A stretch of 64,000 nucleotides of DNA from an uncultured Cytophagales bacterium (lineage in GTDB: Bacteria; Bacteroidota; Bacteroidia; Cytophagales; Thermonemataceae): assembly GCA_937911505.1 (NCBI GenBank), contig CALEMF010000017.1, positions 1 through 64,000 on the forward strand, given 5' to 3'. Each line of letters begins with the position of its first letter. Position 1 is the first letter of the stretch. The notes beneath the pieces were generated by a model. The model made no database searches. It saw only the letters and a list, made by a program, of their open reading frames with translations, and was not told where the DNA came from. The position numbers were made by a program, and so were the translations under genes. Positions 1 to 8,704 of this stretch are shown one piece after another.

Positions 1-454
1 AAAACGGATTATTAGCCGCTGGGGTAAAAGAAGCCGTAGTAATATCAAAAGCGGTGGAGAGTTCGTACTGACGGACTTCATCACTAGCATCCACAATAAA
101 CATTTTGCGTCCATCACTCGAGAAAGTGATACCACTAGGCGCAGATGCTCCTTGTGTGGCTCCTAAAAACGGGTTGTTCGTCGCTGGCGTAAAAGAAGCG
201 GTGGTAATATCAAAAGCGGTGGAGAGTTCGTACTGATTGACTTCATCGTCAGCCTCTACAATAAACATTTTATGCCCGTCACTCGAAAAAGCAATGTCTG
301 TAGGATAAATACTCTGATTAGCAATCGAAAATGGATTATTAGTCGCCGGCGTAAAAGAGGCAGTAGCAATATCAAAGGGAGTAGACAGCTCATACTGACT
401 GACAGCATCACTTGCATAACCTACAACGAACATTCTGCGCCCATCATTGGAGAA
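1..454 (-). repeat. Tandem 165-bp coding repeats
   Basis: Three copies, the last one cut by the window edge, of an approximately 165-bp unit encode the propeller blades. The stretch covering the QYELST and FDITTASF segments is almost identical in the two leftmost copies (about 25-75 and 190-240) and more diverged in the third. The gradient suggests recent duplication or conversion between neighbouring copies. Confidence 0.8.
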
Positions 455-637
455 AGCAATACCTTCAGGGTTTGTTTCCTGCGCACCGACTGAAAACGGG
501 TTGCCCGGCACGTAAGTAGCCTGTGTGACATCAAACTGGGCTTGTAATTGGGGTAGGTAGAGTCCGCTTAGACAAAGCCATACCACCAGGCGTAAAAGAT
601 ACTTTTGTTGTTTTACAAAGTAGGATTTGTATTGCAT
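1..637 (-). CDS. Secreted beta-propeller repeat protein, 3' end outside window
   Basis: The gene reads leftward from an ATG at 637 and runs off the window start, so only about 212 N-terminal residues are visible. A basic and then hydrophobic leader ending near LQAQ looks like a signal peptide. It is followed by near-identical units of about 55 residues, each with a F-S-S-D-G-x-K-M-F-I-V strand, a QYELST segment, an FDITTASFTPA segment and an NNPF turn. This pattern is typical of YVTN/WD-like propellers found in secreted Bacteroidota surface proteins. The repeats are similar enough to be visible in the DNA. A type IX sorting tail might lie beyond the edge but cannot be seen. Function unknown; extracellular location is inferred. 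Confidence 0.85.
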   Translation of the reverse strand, partial: MQYKSYFVKQQKYLLRLVVWLCLSGLYLPQLQAQFDVTQATYVPGNPFSVGAQETNPEGIAFSNDGRRMFVVGYASDAVSQYELSTPFDIATASFTPATNNPFSIANQSIYPTDIAFSSDGHKMFIVEADDEVNQYELSTAFDITTASFTPATNNPFLGATQGASAPSGITFSSDGRKMFIVDASDEVRQYELSTAFDITTASFTPAANNPF

Positions 638-966
638 ATGTGATCAATTTTTGGTACTAAAACTAAGTGTCGTAAGGTAGTAAATACCTACATTAGATTG
701 GTTACCTTGTAAGGTATTCACTTGAAAGTAAAAAAGTGGTAAACGCTATCTAGGTTAGTTTCTCCTGCAGTAGTTTCGATTTTAAACGGTTAGTCGGCGC
801 CACTATGATTAATTACTACCTATACACTTGTTTCTCTATCCAGAGAGTGCTTTTCTTATTGAGTACCTTATTTAGAGAACACTTTAATTTACTTTCGCTC
901 AAAAACAGCCATTCAAGATGAGTTCTTCCATAAAAAGTGTATATTATTGCTCAAAACGATAGAATT
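638..966. other. Intergenic region between divergent genes
   Basis: This 329-bp AT-rich gap separates the leftward propeller gene from the rightward barrel gene and should hold both promoters. I see no ORF worth calling. A 14-bp palindrome (TACCTTGTAAGGTA, 703-716) is the only clear symmetric element. No convincing -33/-7 pair was found. Confidence 0.5.
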
Positions 967-2388
967 ATGAATAAAAAATTACTTATGTTCTTGGGTTTGC
1001 TGCTAAACCTAAGTATCACAATTTATGCACAAGAAGATACTTACGAAGACCCTTCTATTGGATTTGGCTTAAATGCTATGGACAGTGCTAGTGTACTCAA
1101 AATCCCCTTTGGTTATACACGCATCGGCGATCAGCAATTCATCGGTTTTAGAGTGCAACCTGAGATTAGCATCTGGAAAATAGGGGTTGGGTTGGATATT
1201 CCTTTCCTATTTAACTTAGACAGCTTACAAGACGGGAAGTTCCAGTTGCGTGAAGATGAGTATACTGGAGGAGTAGGCTTACTGCGGATGTTTCGTTACA
1301 TCCGGTACGGTTTTAAAAAGAGAGATAAAGTATATGCGAAGATAGGAGATATGACAGGTGAGTATATTGGCTTTGGCGGCTTGGTCAATAATTACTCTAA
1401 TGCACCCAACTTTGAAAAGCGTAAAGTAGGCCTAAGCCTGGATGTTCGACCAGTCCCTTATGCGGGTTTGGAAGGCATATACAGTGATTTTAGTACTACC
1501 AGTATGCTAGCATTACGTCCTTATACACGTCCTTTTGCTACTACTGAAATCCCTATTGTAGAGACCATTGAAGCCGGTCTTATTATTGTCACAGATAATG
1601 ACAGAAGCTCGGATAGCACCGCTTTCGTACGGTCTGGTATGAATGCTTGGGGAGTAGATATAGGCGCTACCATCATTAATACGAGCTTTTTACAACTGGT
1701 AGGTTATATGCAGTATAGCCGACTAAGGCAAGTAGATACAGACACCTTACGAAGCGCCTTGGCAGCAGAGGCTTTGCTGAATCCTAATAAGGCAGACTTG
1801 ATCAGTAACTACAAATCTGCTGGTGGCTTTAGTATAGGCGCTAATGTAAAACTCAATCTGATCGCCAATATCTTTAATTTAGATGCTAGATTAGAAAGGC
1901 TATGGTATGGCAATTATTACAGACCTCAATTTTTTAATGCTGTATATGAAATTAATAAGGATAGAGCTATTCTAAATTTGGCCTCTACAGAAAGGATCAC
2001 AGGTACTTACGGGGTACTTACAGGTACGTTACTTAACAATCTACGTATTTCTGGTGGCTTGCTATTCCCTGATAATATTTCTGCTGAGAAACCAGCACTT
2101 ATTCATTTAGGTGCAGACGCCTCTGAAATTATTCCCAAGTGGATTTTAACAGCCAATTATATTAAAGGAGACTTAGCCAATCTAGGAGAAGCTTTTATAC
2201 TCGATGAGCGCTCTCTATTAACTGCACGAATGGCTTATCGAGTCGCTTCCATTTTTGCCGTAGGAGTAGACTACCGTTGGACGTTCGCCCGTATTGCAGA
2301 AGAAGATGGAACGGAAAACGTAGAAGCTACTAATTATGTGATGCCCTACTTTGGTTTGTACGTTCCTTTAAATCTAAATATCAATTAG
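967..2388 (+). CDS. Putative outer-membrane beta-barrel protein
   Basis: 473 residues from the ATG at 967. A GTG 30 bp upstream is in frame, but only the ATG puts a proper signal peptide (MNKKLLMFLG, cleavage near IYAQ) at the N-terminus. The mature part is rich in alternating aromatic and polar strands with glycine turns and ends in short amphipathic strands (YFGLYVPLNLNIN), as expected of a barrel. I do not recognise a named family; it resembles uncharacterised Cytophagales outer-membrane proteins. It stands alone and is followed by a strong hairpin. Confidence 0.75.
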   Translation: MNKKLLMFLGLLLNLSITIYAQEDTYEDPSIGFGLNAMDSASVLKIPFGYTRIGDQQFIGFRVQPEISIWKIGVGLDIPFLFNLDSLQDGKFQLREDEYTGGVGLLRMFRYIRYGFKKRDKVYAKIGDMTGEYIGFGGLVNNYSNAPNFEKRKVGLSLDVRPVPYAGLEGIYSDFSTTSMLALRPYTRPFATTEIPIVETIEAGLIIVTDNDRSSDSTAFVRSGMNAWGVDIGATIINTSFLQLVGYMQYSRLRQVDTDTLRSALAAEALLNPNKADLISNYKSAGGFSIGANVKLNLIANIFNLDARLERLWYGNYYRPQFFNAVYEINKDRAILNLASTERITGTYGVLTGTLLNNLRISGGLLFPDNISAEKPALIHLGADASEIIPKWILTANYIKGDLANLGEAFILDERSLLTARMAYRVASIFAVGVDYRWTFARIAEEDGTENVEATNYVMPYFGLYVPLNLNIN

Positions 2389-2400
2389 TTGCACTATAAA

Positions 2401-2434
2401 AAAGCGCAAAAGAGTTCTTTCCCTTTTGCGCTTT
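2401..2434. terminator. Bidirectional terminator hairpin
   Basis: A perfect 12-bp stem (AAAGCGCAAAAG with CTTTTGCGCTTT) closes a 10-nt loop between the convergent barrel gene and nrdB. Flanking A and T runs on both sides suit termination in both directions. Confidence 0.8.
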
Positions 2435-2456
2435 CAAGTTGCGTATATAGTATTGA

Positions 2457-3446
2457 CTAGAAGTCTTCGTCTAAGCTAAACTTCTGTTCATCTTTGTTGG
2501 CCATTACCCCTGCTTTCTGGTACTCTGCTACTCGCTTCTCAAAGAAGTTGGTTTTCCCTTGTAGCGAGATCATATCCATGAAAGGAAAAGGATTAGTAAC
2601 GTTGTACTGCTTAGGACATTCCAAGGTATCGAGCAGCCTATCCGCTACAAACTCTATGTATTGGCTCATCAAACGTGCGTTCATACCAATCAGATCTACA
2701 GGAAGCGCCTCTGTAATGAATTCTTTCTCTATGACTACCGCATCTGTGATAAGGTCGACAACGGTTTGCTCAGGGAGTTTATTCTTTAGGTACTTTGTGT
2801 AAAGTAAACAGGCAAAGTCACAGTGTAAACCTTCATCTCTCGAGATAAGCTCATTAGAGAAAGAAAGCCCTGGCATAACTCCACGCTCTTTCAACCAGAA
2901 AATGGCACAGAAGCTACCAGAAAAGAAAATACCCTCTACCGCAGCAAAAGCAATCAGTCTTTCTGCGAAAGAACCATTATTGATCCAGCGAAGCGCCCAG
3001 TCGGCTTTTTTCCCTACACAGGGAACTGTACTCATTGCATTGAATAAATGATCTTTTTCCTTAGCATCTTTGATGTAGGTATCGATCAATAAAGAGTAGG
3101 TCTCAGCATGGATATTTTCCATCATAATTTGGAAGCCATAAAAGCAACGTGCTTCGGCTAACTGTACTTCATTAATAAAATTGAGTGCCAAGTTCTCATT
3201 TACAATACCATCGCTAGCGGCAAAAAAGGCTAATACATGTGAAATAAAATGTCTTTCTCCATCGTTGAGTTTCTCCCAGTCGGCTAAGTCGGGTGATAGG
3301 TCAATTTCCTCGGCTGTCCAAAAGCTTGCCTCTGCTTTCTTGTACATCTGCCATATATCATCATATTGAATAGGAAATATAACGAACCTGTTTTCGTTTT
3401 CTTTAAGTAAAATTTCTTCTTGTGTTGGGTCTTGGAGGTTGCTCAT
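2457..3446 (-). CDS. nrdB: Ribonucleoside-diphosphate reductase beta subunit, class Ia
   Basis: 329 residues, usual length for the eukaryotic-like R2 group. It carries the diiron-tyrosyl radical site needed to make deoxyribonucleotides with the alpha subunit. Ligands can be placed by motif: Asp49 (EEIDLS), Glu110 and His113 (MENIH), Glu171 (VEGIFF), Glu205 and His208 (RDEGLH). Tyr117 in HAETYSLL is the expected radical tyrosine. The C-terminal FSLDEDF tail matches the R1-docking peptide, which shows the protein is complete. It ends in TAG, so TAG is a normal stop here. The alpha subunit gene is not in the window. Confidence 0.97.
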   Translation of the reverse strand: MSNLQDPTQEEILLKENENRFVIFPIQYDDIWQMYKKAEASFWTAEEIDLSPDLADWEKLNDGERHFISHVLAFFAASDGIVNENLALNFINEVQLAEARCFYGFQIMMENIHAETYSLLIDTYIKDAKEKDHLFNAMSTVPCVGKKADWALRWINNGSFAERLIAFAAVEGIFFSGSFCAIFWLKERGVMPGLSFSNELISRDEGLHCDFACLLYTKYLKNKLPEQTVVDLITDAVVIEKEFITEALPVDLIGMNARLMSQYIEFVADRLLDTLECPKQYNVTNPFPFMDMISLQGKTNFFEKRVAEYQKAGVMANKDEQKFSLDEDF

Positions 3447-3725
3447 ACGATCTATTTTTTTATGCGTGTAACGTTCAGTGAAGAAGAATGGTTTAAGCTT
3501 TTATAAACTAAACCAATACAACTATTATTAAATATTTTTAAAGGGTTTGAGACGAATGGTATAAAGCAGGCAGGTAATTAAGAGAGTGAATGTAAGCTTA
3601 CATTGATCCTTGTTAAGGTTTTATACCAGCCTCACTATTATACAAATATCTTAAATTCTAAGGTGAATTGAAAAAATGCTTTCTGAAAATATATTAAATT
3701 TATAGAAGACTTAGTTATAAGGGAT

Positions 3726-4826
3726 ATGAAGAAAAAGAAAGCTGAATGGATGTTGAAATCCAAACAAGAGTCAGGATGGCTGAGCATAGTAGGATTCTTC
3801 TGTGCTTTGGGCGTTATGATAGCCGTACCCCCCTTAACGCTCAAAGTGGTAGGGTTAGGAGGTGGCCTCTGGTTTGGCAGGCAGATTGGGCGTAAACTAA
3901 TGCCTCGTCGGCTTTCTCTTTTTCAAGATCGATTGCTGAGGCCAAGGTTTTTGAGAAAACCACAAACTGTTTACCTGAAAGAAGTAGCAGCCATAAGCGT
4001 TTACAATGCTAACAGCAATGTGATTGGACAATTGGAGAAGATGGACTTTGAACAGGTAAGAAGTATTAAAGAAGTAAGTAAAGTTAAAATTAATCTGCCT
4101 AAAGAAAAGTCAGTGGAAATTAAGCGGACACAGTATAATGACGATGATGCTTATAATCAATTTATACTCAGGTTACAGCATCACTACAAGGAGCAGCATT
4201 TACCAGTAGTAGAGAAGGTGGCGCGCTTAGAAAGGCAGTGTAGTCGTTATTTATACAAAGACCAACAACTTGCGCAGCATTTAGAAGAAAGTATATTAGA
4301 AGCTTATAATTCGGTATATCGGCTTCATTTAGCCAAAAAAAAGCCTACACGTCCTGATCTTATCTATCATTTTTACAAAGAAAAAAAGCATATCTATTTT
4401 GTTGAGAATGATTATTTAGAGGCGATTCATCCAGAGCATATCGAGCTAGCGCGCACACTGGTCAGCACAGCGCAAAGTAATCTTGAAATTGTAAAAACTA
4501 GGATTAGCTACTATACTCACATTTTAGAAGCTATTCGAAATAAGAAAAAATCGTTACAACAATTCACACAATTAAAACAAATTGCTGAACGACTCAAAGC
4601 ATTACAGGAAGAGAACATCAAGAAACAGCAATACCTAGAGCTAGATAACTCGGAAGTTTTTTTCAATAAAAGTATACTTACCCTTTTGGAAGAGCTTACC
4701 AATAAGGTATATCAGCTAGATACCCTTGAGCAATCAGATATCCTAGAGGCTTACATTCAGTTGTTGAAATCAGACTTTATAACAGAGAATGAGTCCCTGA
4801 AGTCTTTCTACGATACAAAGGAGTGA
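3726..4826 (+). CDS. Unknown protein with N-terminal membrane segment and coiled coil
   Basis: 366 residues starting MKKKKAEW. A hydrophobic, glycine-rich segment (about residues 20-58, FFCALGVMIAV to VGLGGGLW) could insert in the membrane. The rest is highly charged, with long helical stretches around residues 150-360 that look like coiled coil (many K, E, Q and L in heptad-like spacing). No catalytic motif seen. Only 9 bp separate its end from the end of the convergent gene at 4836. I do not recognise the family. Confidence 0.6.
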   Translation: MKKKKAEWMLKSKQESGWLSIVGFFCALGVMIAVPPLTLKVVGLGGGLWFGRQIGRKLMPRRLSLFQDRLLRPRFLRKPQTVYLKEVAAISVYNANSNVIGQLEKMDFEQVRSIKEVSKVKINLPKEKSVEIKRTQYNDDDAYNQFILRLQHHYKEQHLPVVEKVARLERQCSRYLYKDQQLAQHLEESILEAYNSVYRLHLAKKKPTRPDLIYHFYKEKKHIYFVENDYLEAIHPEHIELARTLVSTAQSNLEIVKTRISYYTHILEAIRNKKKSLQQFTQLKQIAERLKALQEENIKKQQYLELDNSEVFFNKSILTLLEELTNKVYQLDTLEQSDILEAYIQLLKSDFITENESLKSFYDTKE

Positions 4827-4835
4827 TTTTGGACT

Positions 4836-5327
4836 TTATTCTTCTTCGTTGTTTTCTTTCTCAGCCTCCTTCGTTTCTCTGTCTTGCTTCCATTTCTTGT
4901 AACGAGAAGAGATCTTTTTACCTATTTTTTCGTAGTTATCCCAATTATCTTCTACGTGGTAAATAGAAGGGAGGTTAGCTGCTAGCGTTTTCTCATAGTC
5001 TTTCTTGTATTTCCCACTTTGGTAGTAAAATACACAAAAATCATTTCCTTCTTCATTGAAGAGCTCAGAACCTAGATAACCATCCCATACAGCACTGAGT
5101 ATGGAGCAGCTAATTTGTCGTCTTCTGAAACGAAGAATCTGCAAGGCTGCCTCTTCTTCAAAAAAGTCACTGTATAAGTCATTTTCACAAATCCAACCTA
5201 AAAACATACCAATGTGCACATACGCCTGCTCAATGGGAAGAACACTCGGAAAATTTCCCAAGAAGTGATGTTTAGCACGATCGTATATGAAGTTCTTAGG
5301 TTTATTAGTTTGTGTTAGAACAGCCAT
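4836..5327 (-). CDS. Conserved small cytosolic protein, possibly DUF7832-like
   Basis: 163 residues with no signal or membrane segment. The N-terminal pattern YDRAKHHF...LPIEQAYVHIGMFLGW and the later DNWDNYEKI segment recall a family of small bacterial proteins I remember as DUF7832, whose function is unknown. The family assignment is from memory and moderate. The last 35 residues are a charged lysine/glutamate tail. No partner gene is adjacent. Confidence 0.6.
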   Translation of the reverse strand: MAVLTQTNKPKNFIYDRAKHHFLGNFPSVLPIEQAYVHIGMFLGWICENDLYSDFFEEEAALQILRFRRRQISCSILSAVWDGYLGSELFNEEGNDFCVFYYQSGKYKKDYEKTLAANLPSIYHVEDNWDNYEKIGKKISSRYKKWKQDRETKEAEKENNEEE

Positions 5328-5602
5328 AAAATTTTGGAAATTAATTTTTTCTCAAATATAAGTATTTTAAATCCTAAATAATAGGTTTTTCAGCTTTTTT
5401 CTGGGAAAAACCTAATACGATGGGATGAAACTATGAATTCTTTCCCAAAAATAGCTCCAGATAATAAAAAAATCAGAAAAAAATCTGCAAAAGTGTCATT
5501 TTGAAATTATTTGCGAAAATAGAAGTAGGTAAAAATGTAGTTTATAGGAATATTTTTTAATATTGATATTGAAAACCAGAAGAGTAAGTTGAACTACTTC
5601 TT

Positions 5603-7630
5603 ATGAGACACACTATTTTCTCTGTTATCTGTATACTCTATGCATTTGGAACGCTCCTCCAAGCCCAACCCAACCCTCCATCAAATGCCAAAAAAATTAA
5701 ACAGCTTTTAAGTAGTGCCAATGTCGAAGAGCAGCCACAGAAAGCGATCTTACTTGCTACAGAAGCGCTTACACAAGCACAAGAAGCTGCTTGGCCTATA
5801 GGAGAACGCGAAGCTTACTACCTCTTAGCAACCCTCTACCAGCAGCAGGATGCTTACACAAGTGCCTATCAACACTATAATAAGGCATTAGCGATTAGTA
5901 AGGAAATGAATGACAGGAAGAGCGTTGGAAGGAGTTTACTAGGGATAGGTGAAATCTACGTACACTGGAGTGAATACGATACTGCCCTCCAGCACCTACT
6001 ACAAGCGAAAGAAATTTTTGAAGAATTAAAAGAGCCACTGCTGCTGGCAACTACACTCAATGCCCTAGGAGCTTTGAATGATCATCTAGAAGCCTATGAC
6101 AAAGAGCTTACTTATCTGAGGCAAGCCCTTACTATTTACCAAGCCATGGATGATCAAAAGGGTGTTTCAAAAACGTATAATAACCTAGGAACTTGCTACC
6201 TAGCTAAAAAATATTATGCACGGGCACTAGATTACTACGAAAAATCGAAGACACTTAGCCAAACTTTAAGAGATACAAATACGCTTGCTGTTGCCTACAA
6301 TCATATGGGAGACACTTACTTTCAACAGACACAGTACAAGCAAGCAAAGCGCTACTATGAGACATCACTTCAATATTACAAAACTACCACAGATACCAAA
6401 GGGTTAGGCACAAGCCTTTATAACTTAGGTAGGGTGTACAAAGCTGCGCAAGACTATGAGAACGCCGTCCTCCTTTTTAGTAAGGCGCTACAAAACTTTA
6501 AGCAGTTGCAAGCCAAATACCTAATGGCACAAACCTACTTTGAAATTTATGATACTTATAAAAGGCTGGCCAATCATGAGCAGGCGTTGGAGTACCATGA
6601 GCTCTACAAACAACTACAGGATAGTATTTTTAATGAGAAGGTAAGCCATCAAGTGAAAGAGATGGAGGCACGTTTTCAACTTAAAGCACAACAAAAGCAA
6701 ATAGCCCTTTTACAAAGTGAAAAAGAAAGAGAAAAAAAGTATTTGTATATAGTGGGAGCTTTTGCAGCAATCATTCTTATCCTCTTGATTTTCTTATACA
6801 AACGCTTTGTACAGGGAAGAAAACTCAACCAAGCCTTACAACGCAAAAATGAGCAGATTGCTGCACAAAATAGTGAGTTGGTCACTTCTGAGAAACAGCT
6901 CAAGGAACTGGTAGAAACGAAGGATAAGTTTTTCTCCATTATATCACACGACCTTAGAGGTCCTCTTAACTCGCTTACAGGTTTCTTACAAGTACTGATT
7001 AAACACCCACAAGCCTTCACACAAGAGGAGATTGTTTCCTTTGCTCAAAAAATTGACGCCTCCGTCATCAATCTAAAGAATTTACTTGAAAACCTATTAC
7101 AATGGGCGCGCTCGCAAACGGGTAATATGGATTTTGAACCAGAAAAAGTAGCCCTACAAGAAATACTAGAAGAAACCTACCAAGTGCTAGGCGATACAGC
7201 TAAGAATAAACTCATCGGCCTACATATTATTATAGAAGGTGAGCCTGTGGCTTTTGCAGATAAAAATATGATGCGCTTTGTGATACGCAATATTGTCTCG
7301 AATGCTATTAAGTTTACACCAAAGGGAGGCATGATTACCACTACTATTAAAAGAGCAGAACACCAAGTGATTGTTGACATTACAGATAATGGCGTGGGAA
7401 TGTCAGAAGAAGTCATGGGTAAACTCTTCCGCTTGGATGTGAGCCAATCTCAAAAAGGTACAGACGATGAGTCAGGTACTGGCTTGGGGTTAATCTTATG
7501 CCAAGAATTTGTCAAAAAAAATGGGGGAGAAATTACGGTGCATAGCGTATTGAATGAAGGAACGACCTTCTCCTTTACAGTCCCTTCTGAAAAGATCGCT
7601 GATACGGCCCTACCCGTAGCCTCAGCCTAA
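5603..7630 (+). CDS. TPR-domain sensor histidine kinase
   Basis: 675 residues. Order: signal-like leader (residues 1-22), about seven tetratricopeptide repeats (residues 35-340), a coiled-coil linker, one transmembrane helix (about 378-400, IVGAFAAIILILLIFLY), then a histidine kinase core. The H-box is FFSIISHDLRGP with phospho-acceptor His449. An N-box (IRNIVSNAIKF), G1 (DITDNGVGM) and G2 (GTGLGL) follow. The periplasmic TPR array plus cytoplasmic kinase is a common Bacteroidota design, probably sensing a protein or peptide partner. No response regulator lies beside it; the next gene starts 17 bp downstream and may be co-transcribed. Confidence 0.92.
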   Translation: MRHTIFSVICILYAFGTLLQAQPNPPSNAKKIKQLLSSANVEEQPQKAILLATEALTQAQEAAWPIGEREAYYLLATLYQQQDAYTSAYQHYNKALAISKEMNDRKSVGRSLLGIGEIYVHWSEYDTALQHLLQAKEIFEELKEPLLLATTLNALGALNDHLEAYDKELTYLRQALTIYQAMDDQKGVSKTYNNLGTCYLAKKYYARALDYYEKSKTLSQTLRDTNTLAVAYNHMGDTYFQQTQYKQAKRYYETSLQYYKTTTDTKGLGTSLYNLGRVYKAAQDYENAVLLFSKALQNFKQLQAKYLMAQTYFEIYDTYKRLANHEQALEYHELYKQLQDSIFNEKVSHQVKEMEARFQLKAQQKQIALLQSEKEREKKYLYIVGAFAAIILILLIFLYKRFVQGRKLNQALQRKNEQIAAQNSELVTSEKQLKELVETKDKFFSIISHDLRGPLNSLTGFLQVLIKHPQAFTQEEIVSFAQKIDASVINLKNLLENLLQWARSQTGNMDFEPEKVALQEILEETYQVLGDTAKNKLIGLHIIIEGEPVAFADKNMMRFVIRNIVSNAIKFTPKGGMITTTIKRAEHQVIVDITDNGVGMSEEVMGKLFRLDVSQSQKGTDDESGTGLGLILCQEFVKKNGGEITVHSVLNEGTTFSFTVPSEKIADTALPVASA

Positions 7631-7646
7631 GAAAAGTTACCCGTTT

Positions 7647-8645
7647 ATGCCCAGCACCTACAAACGCATTTTAATCATTCAAACTGCTTTCATTGGAGAT
7701 GTTATCTTGGCCACTGGCCTACTAGAGAAACTCCATCAATATTTCCCTGATAGCCAACTAAGTATTTTGGTAAGAAAAGGAAACGAAAGCTTATTTGAGG
7801 GGCATCCCTACTTACATCAAGTGATTATTTGGGATAAGAAAAAGAAGAAATACAAAAATCTCTATAAAGTAGTAAAAGGGATTCGTAAGGCACGCTACGA
7901 TCTCATTATCAACTTACAACGCTTTGCTTCTACGGGATTCATTACCGCTTTTTCCAGCGCTAAGTATACCATTGGCTTTCATAAAAATCCGCTTGCCTTT
8001 ACTTTCAGTAAAAAAATCTTACATAGTTTTCAGGAAGGTTGGCACGAGATTGAGCGAAACCAAGCACTTATTGCGCACCTTACTGATCAAGCTGCCAGTA
8101 AGCCTCGCTTGTACCCGACTTTAGCCGACAAAAAGGCTGTAAAGTATTATTTAACAAGCCCTTACATTTGTATAGCACCTACTTCTGTTTGGTTTACAAA
8201 ACAGTGGCCCGTTGAAAAATGGGTCGCGTTACTCAACCAGCTACCAGTACATTATCAGGTCTACTTGTTGGGTGCCCCAAGCGATAGAGACGCTTGCGAT
8301 CAGATCATAGAAAAAAGTACACGTGCAAACGTTACAAACCTGGCTGGGCAACTTACCCTACTTCAGTCAGCCGCTCTTATGGCACAGGCCACTATGAACT
8401 ATGTGAATGACTCTGCTCCCATGCACTTGGCTTCTGCTATGGATGCGCCTACTTGTGCTGTATATTGCTCTACTATCCCTCAATTTGGTTTTTATCCTTT
8501 GGCTACCCAAGCGCACGTAGTCGAAACGCCAACTCACTTGGCCTGCCGACCTTGTGGTATTCATGGACATACGGCTTGCCCAGAGGGACATTTCCAATGT
8601 GCCCAACAGATACAGCTACAACAACTGTTGGCTGTATTACCTTAA
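7647..8645 (+). CDS. Glycosyltransferase family 9 (heptosyltransferase-like)
   Basis: 332 residues. The N-terminal ILIIQTAFIGDVILATGLL segment and the later NDSAPMHLASA motif are hallmarks of GT9 (ADP-heptose:LPS heptosyltransferase) enzymes, which add sugars to the lipopolysaccharide core on the cytoplasmic face. The protein has the two-Rossmann GT-B length expected. The exact donor sugar cannot be told from sequence. It follows the histidine kinase by 17 bp and ends in a strong hairpin. Confidence 0.88.
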   Translation: MPSTYKRILIIQTAFIGDVILATGLLEKLHQYFPDSQLSILVRKGNESLFEGHPYLHQVIIWDKKKKKYKNLYKVVKGIRKARYDLIINLQRFASTGFITAFSSAKYTIGFHKNPLAFTFSKKILHSFQEGWHEIERNQALIAHLTDQAASKPRLYPTLADKKAVKYYLTSPYICIAPTSVWFTKQWPVEKWVALLNQLPVHYQVYLLGAPSDRDACDQIIEKSTRANVTNLAGQLTLLQSAALMAQATMNYVNDSAPMHLASAMDAPTCAVYCSTIPQFGFYPLATQAHVVETPTHLACRPCGIHGHTACPEGHFQCAQQIQLQQLLAVLP

Positions 8646-8679
8646 AAGGAGACGCTAACTAGTTAACGTCTCCTTTTAA
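8642..8679. terminator. Terminator hairpin
   Basis: A 13-bp perfect arm (TTAAAAGGAGACG with CGTCTCCTTTTAA) surrounds a second, inner palindrome (TAACTAGTTA). The stop codon of the GT9 gene lies inside the left arm. It sits between convergent genes and should stop transcription from both sides. Confidence 0.8.
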
Positions 8680-8704
8680 ATATTGTAGTGTCGACTGAAG
8701 TGTA

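Noticed and set aside
667-707. GTGTCGTA followed by GGTTACC, resembling the Y RNA boxes
   Set aside because: No matching lower and upper stems of the array type could be drawn; the match is only 8 bp and probably chance.
3490-3514. GGTTTA/TAAACC inverted repeat upstream of nrdB
   Set aside because: It does not match the NrdR box and is short and AT-rich, so no regulatory claim is made.
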